Part shown: positions 1-6,038 of the stretch, in pieces
Position numbering within the stretch: position 1 is the stretch's first letter
Layout of the letters: every line of letters begins with the position of its first letter
Origin: Lysobacteraceae bacterium
GTDB lineage: Bacteria > Pseudomonadota > Gammaproteobacteria > DSM-19610
DNA: 9,963 nt
Assembly: GCA_020201295.1 (NCBI GenBank)
Contig: JAIVHA010000226.1
Span: 1 to 9,963 of the forward strand
Direction: 5' to 3'
The notes under the pieces: model-generated
Database searches by the model: none
What the model saw: only the letters and a program-made list of their open reading frames with translations
Told to the model about the DNA's origin: nothing
Program-made: the position numbers and the translations under genes

Positions 1-826
1 GGGTAAGCGGTACCGCCAGCATCTCCCGGCCGGCGAAGGCAGGCTGGGCGGTGAACTGCTCCAGGCTCTGGAAGGGCTCCTCGTCGCGCACCTGCACCAG
101 GGCCTCGGCCTCCACCAGGCCCATGCCCTCCACCAGGGTGGCCAGCAGCAGGGTCGGGGCGGTGTTCACGTTCAGCGCGGTGGCCTGGGGCAGGGCCGTC
201 ACATAGGGCCGCAGGCGCTCCACCACCTCCGCTTCGTAGCCGGCCACCAGGCGCAGTTCGCTGACGTGGGCCAGGGGCGCGTTGGCGGCCCGGTAGGGTG
301 GTTCGCGGTTGAGGTAAGTGTCGTCCTCGGCGCCTTCGGGGAAGCGGGCATTGATATCGGGGTCGAGCCAGTCCAGTAGGGCATTGACCAGCCGTTCCTC
401 CAGTTCCAGCAGGCGCAGCAGGCGCTGGAACTGGAGGATGGCGGTGGGGTTGTCGGTGGCCCCGTCGACCAGATTGTTGAGGTTGAAGCGGCCCTGCTCG
501 TCACGGATCCGGCCCTGCAGGCCGCCGCCCTCGATGAGCATGGGCGGCAGGGGCTGGGCCCAGTCCTGGTTCAGGGCGTCGAAAGGGTTTTCCTGGCCGG
601 CGCGGCGCAGCAGCACCCGCGCCCAGGCCTCGGCACCCACCGCGTAGTCCTCCACCTGGATGCCGTGCAGCAGGCCACCGGTGCGATGCAGGCTACGCTG
701 CTGGCTGACCACCATGGCGGTGGCCGCCACCGACGCCATGGCCACCACCAGCACGGCGGTGATCAGCGCCAGGCCGCGCTCGCGCCGCGCTACAGGGCGC
801 CTCAGATGGCGAGGCGGAACAGCCAT
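1..826 (-). CDS. gspK: Type II secretion minor pseudopilin GspK (C-terminus beyond window)
   Basis: The minus strand reads open from ATG at 826 to the window edge, giving 275 codons; GspK proteins are usually a little over 300 residues, so the last tens of residues lie outside. The N-terminus is a prepilin-type signal: basic residues 6-17, then RG at 17-18 followed by LALITAVLVV, a hydrophobic helix. Position +5 after the cleavage site is Thr rather than Glu, as is typical of GspK. Residues such as DEQGRFNLNNL (about 108-118) and DWLDPD, followed by a helical SAM-like region (LNVNTAPTLLL), match the GspK family. GspK caps the pseudopilus tip with GspI and GspJ in the inner membrane/periplasm and is processed by prepilin peptidase. 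Its start overlaps the end of gspJ by 25 nt, indicating translational coupling. The assignment is firm. Confidence 0.92.
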   Translation of the reverse strand, partial: MAVPPRHLRRPVARRERGLALITAVLVVAMASVAATAMVVSQQRSLHRTGGLLHGIQVEDYAVGAEAWARVLLRRAGQENPFDALNQDWAQPLPPMLIEGGGLQGRIRDEQGRFNLNNLVDGATDNPTAILQFQRLLRLLELEERLVNALLDWLDPDINARFPEGAEDDTYLNREPPYRAANAPLAHVSELRLVAGYEAEVVERLRPYVTALPQATALNVNTAPTLLLATLVEGMGLVEAEALVQVRDEEPFQSLEQFTAQPAFAGREMLAVPLT

Positions 827-1401
827 CGCAGCTCTCCAAGATCGTCCAGTTCCAGGATCACCTCGGCGGCCCGGGGCGCGGCCGGCAGCGGCTGGCCGGG
901 CAGCAGGGCCTCGGGGGGCCATTGCTCGTGCCATTCGTTGTTCTCGTCCAGCAGGCGCACCCGCAGCGCGCGCACCTCCTCGAGCAATAGCTGTTCCACG
1001 GGCTCGCTGTCCTGGGCCCGGTCCAGGACCTGCCAGGAAAAGCGCAGCAGGCGATCCTGGTCGAGCACATAGCGCACCCGCTGCAGCACCGCCCGCGGGC
1101 GGTCGGCGGGATTGAGCCAGCCGCCATGGGTGAACTCCAGACCCGGCTGCTGGCCACCCAGCTGCAGGGCCGGTTGCGGATCGCCATGGATATCGCGGAT
1201 GCCGCGGGTGGAGATCTGGGCGAGTTCCCGTCCCAGCAGCCGATAGGTGAGCTGGAGGGCCTGCAGGCGCTGCGCCTGCTGTTCCACGGCGGCACGCTGG
1301 GACAGGATGCTCACCAGCCCGCCATAGGTGGTGGTGGCCAGCACGGCGAAGATGGCCAGCGCTACCAGCAGCTCCAGCAGGGTAAAGCCGCGGCTGCGCA
1401 T
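802..1401 (-). CDS. gspJ: Type II secretion minor pseudopilin GspJ
   Basis: This 199-residue protein begins MRSRGFTLLELLVALAIFAV, a classic type IV prepilin signal: short basic leader, cleavage after Gly5, Phe at +1, Glu at +5, then a hydrophobic helix. The body matches GspJ, including the stretch around TYRLLGRELAQISTRGIRD and the C-terminal strand ending RWLFRLAI. GspJ associates with GspI and GspK in the tip complex of the T2SS pseudopilus. The ATG at 1401 was chosen over an upstream in-frame extension to 1581 because the prepilin signal must be near the N-terminus and the extension lies over gspI in another frame. The gspI stop and gspJ start overlap as TGATG, so the genes are translationally coupled. 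The gene itself looks intact, although its partner GspI is broken. Confidence 0.93.
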   Translation of the reverse strand: MRSRGFTLLELLVALAIFAVLATTTYGGLVSILSQRAAVEQQAQRLQALQLTYRLLGRELAQISTRGIRDIHGDPQPALQLGGQQPGLEFTHGGWLNPADRPRAVLQRVRYVLDQDRLLRFSWQVLDRAQDSEPVEQLLLEEVRALRVRLLDENNEWHEQWPPEALLPGQPLPAAPRAAEVILELDDLGELRWLFRLAI

Positions 1402-1640
1402 CAGGGCCGCTCCAGGAAACCGGTCAGGCGCGCCAGGGGTTCGCCCTCCGCGCCGGGCAGCCAGACCTCGAGGTCGAGGCGACGCATGTCCGCCTCCGGG
1501 GTCTGGGTGATACGCTGGCGCCAGCGCCATTCGCGGCCGGCGTATTCCAGCGCCCCGCTCGCCTGGCCCGGCTGCGGCCACTCCCCCTGCAGCTGCACTT
1601 CCAGCACCTGGTTGCGGGCCAGCCAGGTGGCCAGGGTACG
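1401..1640 (-). pseudogene. gspI: gspI 3' fragment: minor pseudopilin lacking its N-terminus
   Basis: The frame ending with TGA at 1403-1401 encodes about 79 residues beginning RTLATWLARNQVLEVQL, the conserved helix and first strand of GspI, and ending LARLTGFLERP. Family members are about 120-130 residues and start with a GFTLLEV-type prepilin signal. Here that signal and roughly 45 N-terminal residues are absent. Upstream of Arg at 1640-1638 the frame becomes nonsense and the sequence is gspH in another frame. An in-frame ATG at 1736 exists, but translation from it would give 32 unrelated residues with no prepilin signal, so it is not a credible start. GspI is normally the core of the GspI-J-K tip, so a true loss should cripple this secretion system unless a second copy exists. 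Junction position is accurate to about a dozen bases. Confidence 0.85.
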
Positions 1641-2020
1641 GTCAGGGTCGGGCCGCCTTCCTGGAGGCGCAGCTCCAGCTCCATGCCCGGCGGCAGGGTG
1701 CGCGGACGCAGCACGCCCTCGGCAAGCTCCCGCCACTGGCCCTCCTGCAGACGCAGGAAATGATAACCATCCGGCTCGAAACGCACCGCCAGCTCGCGAG
1801 ACTCCAGCAGGGCGTCCTCGGCGGCCAGTTCCAGCAGGGCCGCCAGGCGGCGGGTCTCCTCGTGCAGGTGCTCGGCCCAGGGGTCGCCGCGCAGGGACAG
1901 GCCGGCAAAGGTGACCATGACGCCGATGATGAGCAGCACCACCAGCAGCTCCACCAGGGTGAAACCGAGGCTGGCGCGGGCTGGGGCAGGCTTACTGCAG
2001 ATTCCAGTTGCCGATGTCAT
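1641..2020 (-). pseudogene. gspH: gspH 5' fragment: minor pseudopilin lacking its C-terminus
   Basis: From ATG at 2020 the product starts MTSATGICSKPAPARASLG followed by FTLVELLVVLLIIGV, a prepilin signal with Glu at +5, and continues through typical GspH sequence (DPWAEHLHEETRRLAALLEL, AVRFEPDGYHFLRL) to ELRLQEGG near 1652. After that the frame enters gspI DNA out of register and runs on as an unrelated basic tail to a TGA at 1424, giving a predicted chimera of 198 residues. GspH usually has another 35-60 residues of beta-strand sequence here. A GTG at 2026, two codons upstream, is an alternative start. The start overlaps the end of gspG by about 29 nt. Together with the gspI fragment this implies one deletion of roughly 250-300 bp, or an assembly collapse of that size. 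Confidence 0.85.
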
Positions 2021-2423
2021 CGTCACTGGGAACCCCGTCCGGGCCCAGGGAGTAGATGTCGATACTACCGTGGGTGCCGGGGCTCAGGAACTGGTACGGA
2101 TTACCCCAGGGATCCACGGGCAGGCGGTCGAGATAGCCGCCCTGCTTGTAGTTGCGCGGCTCGGCGCCGTGGGTGGGCTTTTCCACCAGGGCCTCGAGGC
2201 CCTGGTCGGTGGTGGGGTAGTTGAAGTTGTCCAGCCGGTAGAGGTTGAGCTGGGACTCGATGACCCGGATATCCTGCTTGGCCTTGATGATCTGCGCCTG
2301 CTCGGGCCGGTCCATGATGCGCGGCACCAGGATGGCGGCCATGATGCCCAGGATCACCACCACCACCATTACTTCGATGAGGGTGAAGCCGCGGGCGCGG
2401 TGTTTGTCACTTCCGTAGGTCAT
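1992..2423 (-). CDS. gspG: Type II secretion major pseudopilin GspG
   Basis: This complete 143-residue protein has the signal RGFTLIEVMVVVVILGIMAA (residues 11-30): cleavage after Gly12, Phe +1, Glu +5, with the Pro of LVPRIMD just after the helix. Downstream it has the GspG hallmarks: YRLDNFNYPTTDQGLEALV, the DPWGNPYQF motif, and the acidic DDDIGNWN C-terminus that corresponds to the calcium-binding loop of the family. GspG is the main subunit of the T2SS pseudopilus, assembled at the inner membrane after cleavage by prepilin peptidase. A good ribosome-binding site (GGAAGGTGA) lies about 7 nt before the ATG. It is the first gene of the visible minus-strand operon; gspF is not immediately upstream, as the next gene is a divergent mcp. 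Confidence 0.97.
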   Translation of the reverse strand: MTYGSDKHRARGFTLIEVMVVVVILGIMAAILVPRIMDRPEQAQIIKAKQDIRVIESQLNLYRLDNFNYPTTDQGLEALVEKPTHGAEPRNYKQGGYLDRLPVDPWGNPYQFLSPGTHGSIDIYSLGPDGVPSDDDIGNWNLQ

Positions 2424-2460
2424 GTCCGTTCACCTTCCATAATCCAGTGCCGGCATTGTA
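2424..2460 (-). promoter_or_regulatory. Candidate gspG promoter -10 and ribosome-binding site
   Basis: On the minus strand a TACAAT hexamer (plus positions 2455-2460) lies about 31 nt before the gspG ATG, and GGAAGGTGA sits just before the start. The ribosome-binding site is convincing. The -10 is only suggestive because the -35 region 17 nt further upstream (TTATTT) is poor. Confidence 0.35.
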
Positions 2461-2489
2461 CCTGTAACCGGTGAAGTAAATAAGGCAGT

Positions 2490-2551
2490 GTCCCAAATGG
2501 GCCGGCGCCGGAGCAGCGTCCTTCCCGGTTGCCATGACCTCCATTTGGGAC
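2490..2551. repeat. 11-bp perfect inverted repeat in the gspG/mcp intergenic region
   Basis: GTCCCAAATGG at 2490-2500 is repeated in inverted form as CCATTTGGGAC at 2541-2551, with a 40-nt spacer. A short GC palindrome (CCGGCGCCGG, 2502-2511) lies just inside the left arm. It sits upstream of both divergent genes. It could be an operator for a dimeric regulator or the remnant of an inserted repeat; the sequence alone does not decide. Confidence 0.5.
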
Positions 2552-2585
2552 TCAAGAATTCCCGTCGCCGCGCCGATGAACCAGA

Positions 2586-3713
2586 CTGAAATGGATTACC
2601 CAGAGTCTACGCAACAGAATCCTGCTGATCGCCGGCGCCGGGACCATACTGGTGGTGGGTTCGGCCCTGTACGGATTCAGCGAGATCTGGCACGGCCTGC
2701 AGTCCCTGCAGGCCGTGGCCGATCGCCTGGCCGGCGACGAGGCGACGCGCGACACCGCCCGCTCGTTGCAGCAGGCCATCGACGCGGAGCACAGCGGCAT
2801 CCTGGCCAGCCTGACGGGCATGCTGGTGGCGGTGCTGATCGCCTTTCCCGCCTTTCTCTGGTTCATCCATCACTCCATCCAGCGGCCCAGCCGGCAGCTG
2901 GTGGATGACCTGAAACGCCTGGCCGATGGTGATTTCTCCAGCCCGGTGCACTGCCTGAGCCATGACGAGATCGGCCAGGTGGCCCTCAGTGCCGGTGCCA
3001 TCCAGGCACAGCTGGGCGCCATGCTGCGCGAGATTGCCAACGCCGCCGACGCCGCTGACGCGGCCCGCGTGGCCGATGAACAGGCGGGCAAGGGCAGCCG
3101 CGTGGTCACCGAGGTGGGCAGCGCCATCCGCGAACTGGCCAGCCGGGTGCAGGCCAATGCCGAGGCCATCCATGCCCTGGAGGCCGACAGCGCCCGCATC
3201 GGCAGCGTGGTGGACGTGATCCGCAGCATCGCCGAACAGACCAACCTGCTGGCCCTCAATGCCGCCATCGAGGCGGCGCGGGCCGGCGAACAGGGGCGCG
3301 GCTTTGCCGTGGTGGCCGACGAGGTCCGCTCCCTGGCGCAGCGCACCCAGCAGGCCACCACGGAGATCCAGCAGATGATCGCCCAGCTGCAGGATGGCGC
3401 CCAGTCGGCCGTGACCGCCATGGAAGAGGGTCAGGCCAGCACCGAGCGGGCCGTGGAACGGGCCGGTGAGGCGGGCAATGCCCTGCACGAGATCACCGGC
3501 GCGGTGTCCACCATTCACAGCATGAACACCCAGATCGCCAGCGCCGCCGAGGAACAGGGCGCGGTAGCCGAGGAGATCAATCGCAACGTGGTGGCCATCC
3601 ATGATGTGACCGGTTCCACGGCCCGGCATGCCAGCCAGACCGCGGACGCGAGCGAGGCGATCGCCGAGCTGGCCTCGCAGCTACAGCAGCGCCTGGGCGG
3701 GTTCCGGATGTAG
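2586..3713 (+). CDS. Methyl-accepting chemotaxis protein, non-ATG start, shortened signalling helix
   Basis: This transmembrane chemoreceptor (375 residues from a putative CTG at 2586) has TM1 at about 12-30, a short periplasmic segment (31-71), TM2 at about 72-95 (SLTGMLVAVLIAFPAFLWF), a HAMP domain (about 96-150, including HDEIGQV) and an MCP signalling domain whose hairpin tip is the near-invariant LLALNAAIEAARAGEQGRGF around residue 235. It should signal to CheA/CheW at the inner membrane; the ligand is unknown. Start choice: frame and homology-like sequence (KWITQSLRNRILLIAGAGT) extend upstream of GTG 2652, which would cut TM1, to a CTG directly before AAATGG; a TGA at 2577 bounds the frame. 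No good ribosome-binding site is seen. The arm before the tip is about 85 residues but the arm after it about 140, which is odd because the two helices should be equal. The domain family is certain; functionality is doubtful. Confidence 0.85.
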   Translation: MKWITQSLRNRILLIAGAGTILVVGSALYGFSEIWHGLQSLQAVADRLAGDEATRDTARSLQQAIDAEHSGILASLTGMLVAVLIAFPAFLWFIHHSIQRPSRQLVDDLKRLADGDFSSPVHCLSHDEIGQVALSAGAIQAQLGAMLREIANAADAADAARVADEQAGKGSRVVTEVGSAIRELASRVQANAEAIHALEADSARIGSVVDVIRSIAEQTNLLALNAAIEAARAGEQGRGFAVVADEVRSLAQRTQQATTEIQQMIAQLQDGAQSAVTAMEEGQASTERAVERAGEAGNALHEITGAVSTIHSMNTQIASAAEEQGAVAEEINRNVVAIHDVTGSTARHASQTADASEAIAELASQLQQRLGGFRM

Positions 3714-3747
3714 ATCAATGCACCGCCGGCGCGGCTCGGCCTGGGCA

Positions 3748-3799
3748 CTGTAGGAGCGGCGCGAGCCGCGAATAATCGCGGCTCGCGCCGCTCCTACAG
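3748..3799. repeat. REP pair (BIME-like): 24-bp perfect hairpin after mcp
   Basis: The left arm (3748-3771, starting CTGTAGGAGCGGCGCGAGCC) and right arm (3776-3799, ending CGCCGCTCCTACAG) are exact reverse complements with a 4-nt ATAA loop. The GTAGGAGCGGC core is the well-known GTAG-type REP sequence mobilised by RAYT transposases, and a RAYT gene lies at 9095-9736. Sitting 35 nt after the mcp stop codon, the hairpin could also act as a transcription terminator or mRNA stabiliser for mcp, although it has no U tract. Confidence 0.9.
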
Positions 3800-3800
3800 A

Positions 3801-3828
3801 AGAGATTCTGCAATGATCGGGTTACCCT
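3801..3828 (+). repeat. Left copy of 28-bp inverted repeat flanking the hydrolase/DsrE pair
   Basis: AGAGATTCTGCAATGATCGG and the following 8 nt match the reverse complement of 5243-5270 at 26 of 28 positions. The two copies face each other across the whole minus-strand gene pair at 3895-5212. Function unknown; it may be a regulatory sequence duplicated by rearrangement or ends of a cassette. Confidence 0.7.
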
Positions 3829-3833
3829 AGGGA

Positions 3834-3920
3834 GAATGGCACTGACTTAACGTCATTGCGAGCGAAGCGCGGCAATCTCCTACCATGAAATCAGTCAGTT
3901 GGAGATTGCCGCGTCACTTC
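3834..3920. repeat. Truncated composite repeat: MITE-type end plus palindromic repeat
   Basis: Positions 3834-3850 (GAATGGCACTGACTTAA) equal 17 of the 18 bases of the terminal repeat of the element at 5898-6038. It is followed by CGTCATTGCGAGCGAAGCGC (3851-3870) and GGCAATCTCC (3871-3880), a dispersed palindromic repeat known from many proteobacteria. The inverse GGAGATTGCCGCG begins at 3901 and pairs with the left half over 13 bp. The right half stops matching after 3920, and no closing terminal repeat is found. The last residues of the metallo-hydrolase frame (SDAAISN) are translated from this repeat. Confidence 0.75.
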
Positions 3921-4743
3921 TGGCCCATAGAATCCCTTCGGGCTTCATCATGTGTCCCTTCAGGCCGGCGATATAGTCCAGTCCCTCCAGCCAGTGCCGG
4001 CTATCGGTATCCGGACTGTCCAGGAAGGGCACCCGGCCGCCGTAGATCACGTCGCCGCTGAACAGCACCCCATACTCCCGCACCAGCAGGATGGCATCTC
4101 CCGGCGCATGGGCCGGACCCAGGTGTTTCACCTCGAAGCGTATCCCGCCGAGTTCGAAGGAGGTTTCCCGGTCGAAGACCTGGTCGGGCGCCACGATATA
4201 GGTATGCTCGTCCACCCAGGGAAACAGGGCCTCGCGGCGTTGGGCCAGGCGCCGCTCGGCGTCCTCGCCCTGGCTTACCGTGGAGCCGCCCACATAGTCC
4301 AGGGTACGACGCTGGGCCAGCACCGGTGGCGCGCCGGCATGTTCGCGGAAGGCCTGCAGCCCGTAGATATGGTCGGCGTGGTAATGGCTCACCACCACCA
4401 TGCGCACGGGCTGATCGGTGACCTCGCGAATGCGCTGCAGCAGGCGGTAGCCCAGGGCCGGGGTGCCGAGGGCATCGAATACCACCACGCCCTCCTCCGT
4501 CACCACGAAACCCGCATTGGAGGTGTGCCCCTCGTTCACCGAATCGGGAACGCCCGACTCACCCACGATGTAGTACACGGGTGCATCGGGGATCTGATGC
4601 AGGCGAAAAGGCAGGCTGACGGCGCCATAGGGGGTTTGTACCGGTGCCGGTTCCGGCACAGTGGATTCCACCGGCGCACCGCAGGCCGCGCACAGCAACA
4701 CGAGCAGCAAGACCGGCCAGCGGCCGTCAACGCATATAGGCAT
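3895..4743 (-). CDS. Metallo-beta-lactamase-fold lipoprotein, C-terminally truncated
   Basis: This 282-residue putative hydrolase belongs to the metallo-beta-lactamase/glyoxalase II-like superfamily (SoxH-like group possible). The N-terminus (residues 1-21) is a lipoprotein-type signal: hydrophobic PVLLLVLLCAAC with candidate lipidated Cys21, although Cys at -3 is not canonical. Metal ligands visible are SHYHADH (His120, His122, Asp124, His125), His212 in GPAHAPGD, and Asp231 in LFSGDVIYGG. The final ligand, usually in a PGHG-type motif near the C-terminus, is missing: after WLEGLDYIAG (251-260) the protein ends in about 22 residues derived partly from a repeat element. So the second metal site is probably incomplete and the gene is likely a 3'-truncated pseudogene or an altered protein. 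ATG 4743 was chosen over an upstream in-frame start because it gives the signal peptide at the N-terminus. It overlaps the upstream dsrE-like gene by 17 nt, so the two are co-translated. Confidence 0.82.
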   Translation of the reverse strand: MPICVDGRWPVLLLVLLCAACGAPVESTVPEPAPVQTPYGAVSLPFRLHQIPDAPVYYIVGESGVPDSVNEGHTSNAGFVVTEEGVVVFDALGTPALGYRLLQRIREVTDQPVRMVVVSHYHADHIYGLQAFREHAGAPPVLAQRRTLDYVGGSTVSQGEDAERRLAQRREALFPWVDEHTYIVAPDQVFDRETSFELGGIRFEVKHLGPAHAPGDAILLVREYGVLFSGDVIYGGRVPFLDSPDTDSRHWLEGLDYIAGLKGHMMKPEGILWARSDAAISN

Positions 4744-5212
4744 AACCCTCTTCCCTCTGCAGCCGCACGAGTTCGGCATCCGCCATGGGCACCATATGCA
4801 CGAAACCGTGAATGTCCGCGGGCGCATACCCATGGGCGCGAGCCGCCACGGTGCACATGCGGAACTCGATGGGACCCGCCACCGTGAGGCTCTGGGCGCG
4901 TTCCATCAGGTCGCGGTCACGGACGAGATTCTCCACCGCGAACATGGGGATCTCGTCACCGTGCAATACCACCACGATGGCGGCATCGAAAGGATCCGCG
5001 CCATAGAGGTTGTTGAGGAAACTCACCCGGTCGAGCACATTCTCCAGGGCGGCCCGTGACTTCACGGCCACGTCATAGACGACTTTCTGCGGTGCGTATT
5101 CCACCTCCTGGGCGACCGCGCGGCCCCAGGGAGCCCCGGCCTCCTGTGCCGACAGCGTCGGCGCAAGCCATGACAGGGCGAGCAGGCACAAGAGATTGCA
5201 TGCCATCTTCAT
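4727..5212 (-). CDS. Exported DsrE/DsrF-like protein
   Basis: This 161-residue protein has a cleavable signal peptide (residues 1-22, hydrophobic CNLLCLLALSWLAPTL, then SAQ). The mature part resembles the DsrE-like fold: strand KVVYDVAV (about 43-50), helix ENVLDRVSFLNNLYGAD, strand AAIVVVLHGDEIPMFA (78-92), and FRMCTVAARAHG with Cys120. Cytoplasmic DsrE proteins carry sulfur on a conserved Cys; whether Cys120 does so here is inference. The C-terminus has HGFVHMVPMADAELVRLQRE, common in periplasmic members. The ribosome-binding site GGAG is about 9 nt upstream of ATG 5212; a second ATG two codons later is possible. It is the first gene of a two-gene operon with the overlapping metallo-hydrolase, suggesting a shared periplasmic, possibly sulfur-related, role. 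Confidence 0.8.
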   Translation of the reverse strand: MKMACNLLCLLALSWLAPTLSAQEAGAPWGRAVAQEVEYAPQKVVYDVAVKSRAALENVLDRVSFLNNLYGADPFDAAIVVVLHGDEIPMFAVENLVRDRDLMERAQSLTVAGPIEFRMCTVAARAHGYAPADIHGFVHMVPMADAELVRLQREEGYAYMR

Positions 5213-5242
5213 GATTTTTTCTCCGGCAATGGAACAAAGGAC

Positions 5243-5270
5243 AGGATAACCCGATCATTGCAAAATCTCT
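5243..5270 (-). repeat. Right copy of 28-bp inverted repeat
   Basis: This is the reverse complement of 3801-3828 at 26 of 28 positions. It lies 31 nt upstream of the dsrE-like start codon, so it may overlap that operon's promoter. It contributes one arm of the hairpin at 5248-5301. Confidence 0.7.
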
Positions 5271-5301
5271 CCTACGCATCCTTTACTGCAACGATTGGGT
5301 T
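5248..5301 (-). repeat. Stem-loop between DUF5063-like and dsrE-like genes
   Basis: AACCCGATCATTGCA (5248-5262) can pair with TGCAACGATTGGGTT (5287-5301). In minus-strand RNA 14 of 15 positions pair, one as G-U, around a 24-nt loop. It starts 4 nt after the end of the DUF5063-like gene and precedes the dsrE-like gene. It could attenuate or terminate readthrough or be an operator; there is no U-rich tail typical of an intrinsic terminator. The same 15-mer core occurs again at 3809-3823. Confidence 0.6.
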
Positions 5302-5304
5302 TAC

Positions 5305-5799
5305 TCACTCCCCGAATCCCTGCTGTGCGCGCAGGGCGTACAGATGGCGCTCGGCATCCACCAGGTGCTGCCCCCAGTGCAGCTCGAAACTGCGCCGCCA
5401 GTACCGCAGGACCTTGTCCGGTTTTACCCGCGCCAGCATCTCCAGGCCGGGCTTGAGATCAAAATAGATATCGGTGAGATCGTCGGCGAGACTGCCGCTC
5501 ATGTGCTGGGGATGGATGGCGTTGCCGTTGTCGTATTCCAGCCAATAGCTGTCGCGCTCGCCCAGTTCCGTGCGCAGGCGCGAAAAGAGTTCAAAGCGTT
5601 GATCGATATCGATATGCACCGGCAGCAGGGCCTCGCCTTGCACCGCATGCGCCGCCGTGATCGCGGCGTGCAGGCGCGGCAGCAGGCGAAACAGCCGTCC
5701 AAGCCAGGCGGGGTCCGAGACTTGCGCATGTTCGATGAGGGCACAATATTCCCGTGTCGGCTCGACCATTGCGCCAAATTGTCCCGTCGCCTGTTCCAT
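5305..5799 (-). CDS. DUF5063-like conserved protein
   Basis: This 164-residue soluble protein has no signal peptide or membrane segment. It appears largely alpha-helical. The features recalling the DUF5063 family are the LFRLLPRLHAAITAAH segment (about 36-51), the acidic LADDLTDIYFDLKPGLEML block (about 104-122) and the C-terminal LRYWRRSFELHWGQHLVDA (about 131-149). Function is unknown. A weak GAGG ribosome-binding site precedes ATG 5799. It lies on the same strand as the dsrE-like gene, 92 nt upstream of it, but a stem-loop separates them, so co-transcription is uncertain. The family assignment is from memory of conserved motifs and should be treated as probable; that the gene is real is well supported by composition and length. 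Confidence 0.7.
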   Translation of the reverse strand: MEQATGQFGAMVEPTREYCALIEHAQVSDPAWLGRLFRLLPRLHAAITAAHAVQGEALLPVHIDIDQRFELFSRLRTELGERDSYWLEYDNGNAIHPQHMSGSLADDLTDIYFDLKPGLEMLARVKPDKVLRYWRRSFELHWGQHLVDAERHLYALRAQQGFGE

Positions 5800-5897
5800 A
5801 CCTCGCTTGCCCGTCGCCGTTCCACACCAAGTGTAGACAAGGAGTGGACCGGGCGAGCGCGGGCCGCGTAATTTCCCGTCATTCCCATGTTTGCGGG

Positions 5898-6038
5898 GAA
5901 TGGCACTGACTTAAGCCCCGAGCACCGTCATCCCGGCGCAGGCCGGGATCCAGAACTCGCCCCCGCGGTGAATTCATGGATTCCGGCCTGCGCCGGAATG
6001 ACGAAACAATGGCCCTCTGCCTTAAGTCAGTGCCATTC
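5898..6038. mobile_element. 141-bp MITE-like element with terminal inverted repeats and flanking direct repeats
   Basis: The ends are perfect 18-bp inverted repeats: GAATGGCACTGACTTAAG at 5898-5915 and its reverse complement at 6021-6038. Directly outside are identical 11-bp direct repeats ATGTTTGCGGG (5887-5897 and 6039-6049), as expected for a target-site duplication. Inside is a second nested inverted repeat: 27-nt arms at 5926-5952 (CGTCATCCCGGCGCAGGCCG onward) and 5977-6003, matching at 25 of 27 positions; this is a common proteobacterial dispersed palindrome. No protein is encoded. An 11-bp duplication would fit mobilisation by an IS4-type transposase, but no such gene is in the window, so the parent family is inference. 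This fills the 291-nt gap between the DUF5063-like and rubredoxin genes. Confidence 0.8.

Noticed and set aside
1126..1914. Plus-strand open frame of 262 residues across gspH-J
   Set aside because: Composition is Pro/Arg/Ala-rich shadow of the minus-strand gsp genes, which have clear family motifs.
2607..3629. 340-residue open frame antisense to mcp
   Set aside because: GC-rich shadow of the chemoreceptor with repetitive Gly/His content and no domain signature.
3748..3799. CRISPR-like or tRNA-like structure
   Set aside because: It is a single perfect hairpin of REP type; there is no regular repeat-spacer pattern and no tRNA features.
4744..4833. Longer start for the metallo-hydrolase
   Set aside because: It would put 30 residues before the lipoprotein signal and lies inside the dsrE-like gene in another frame.
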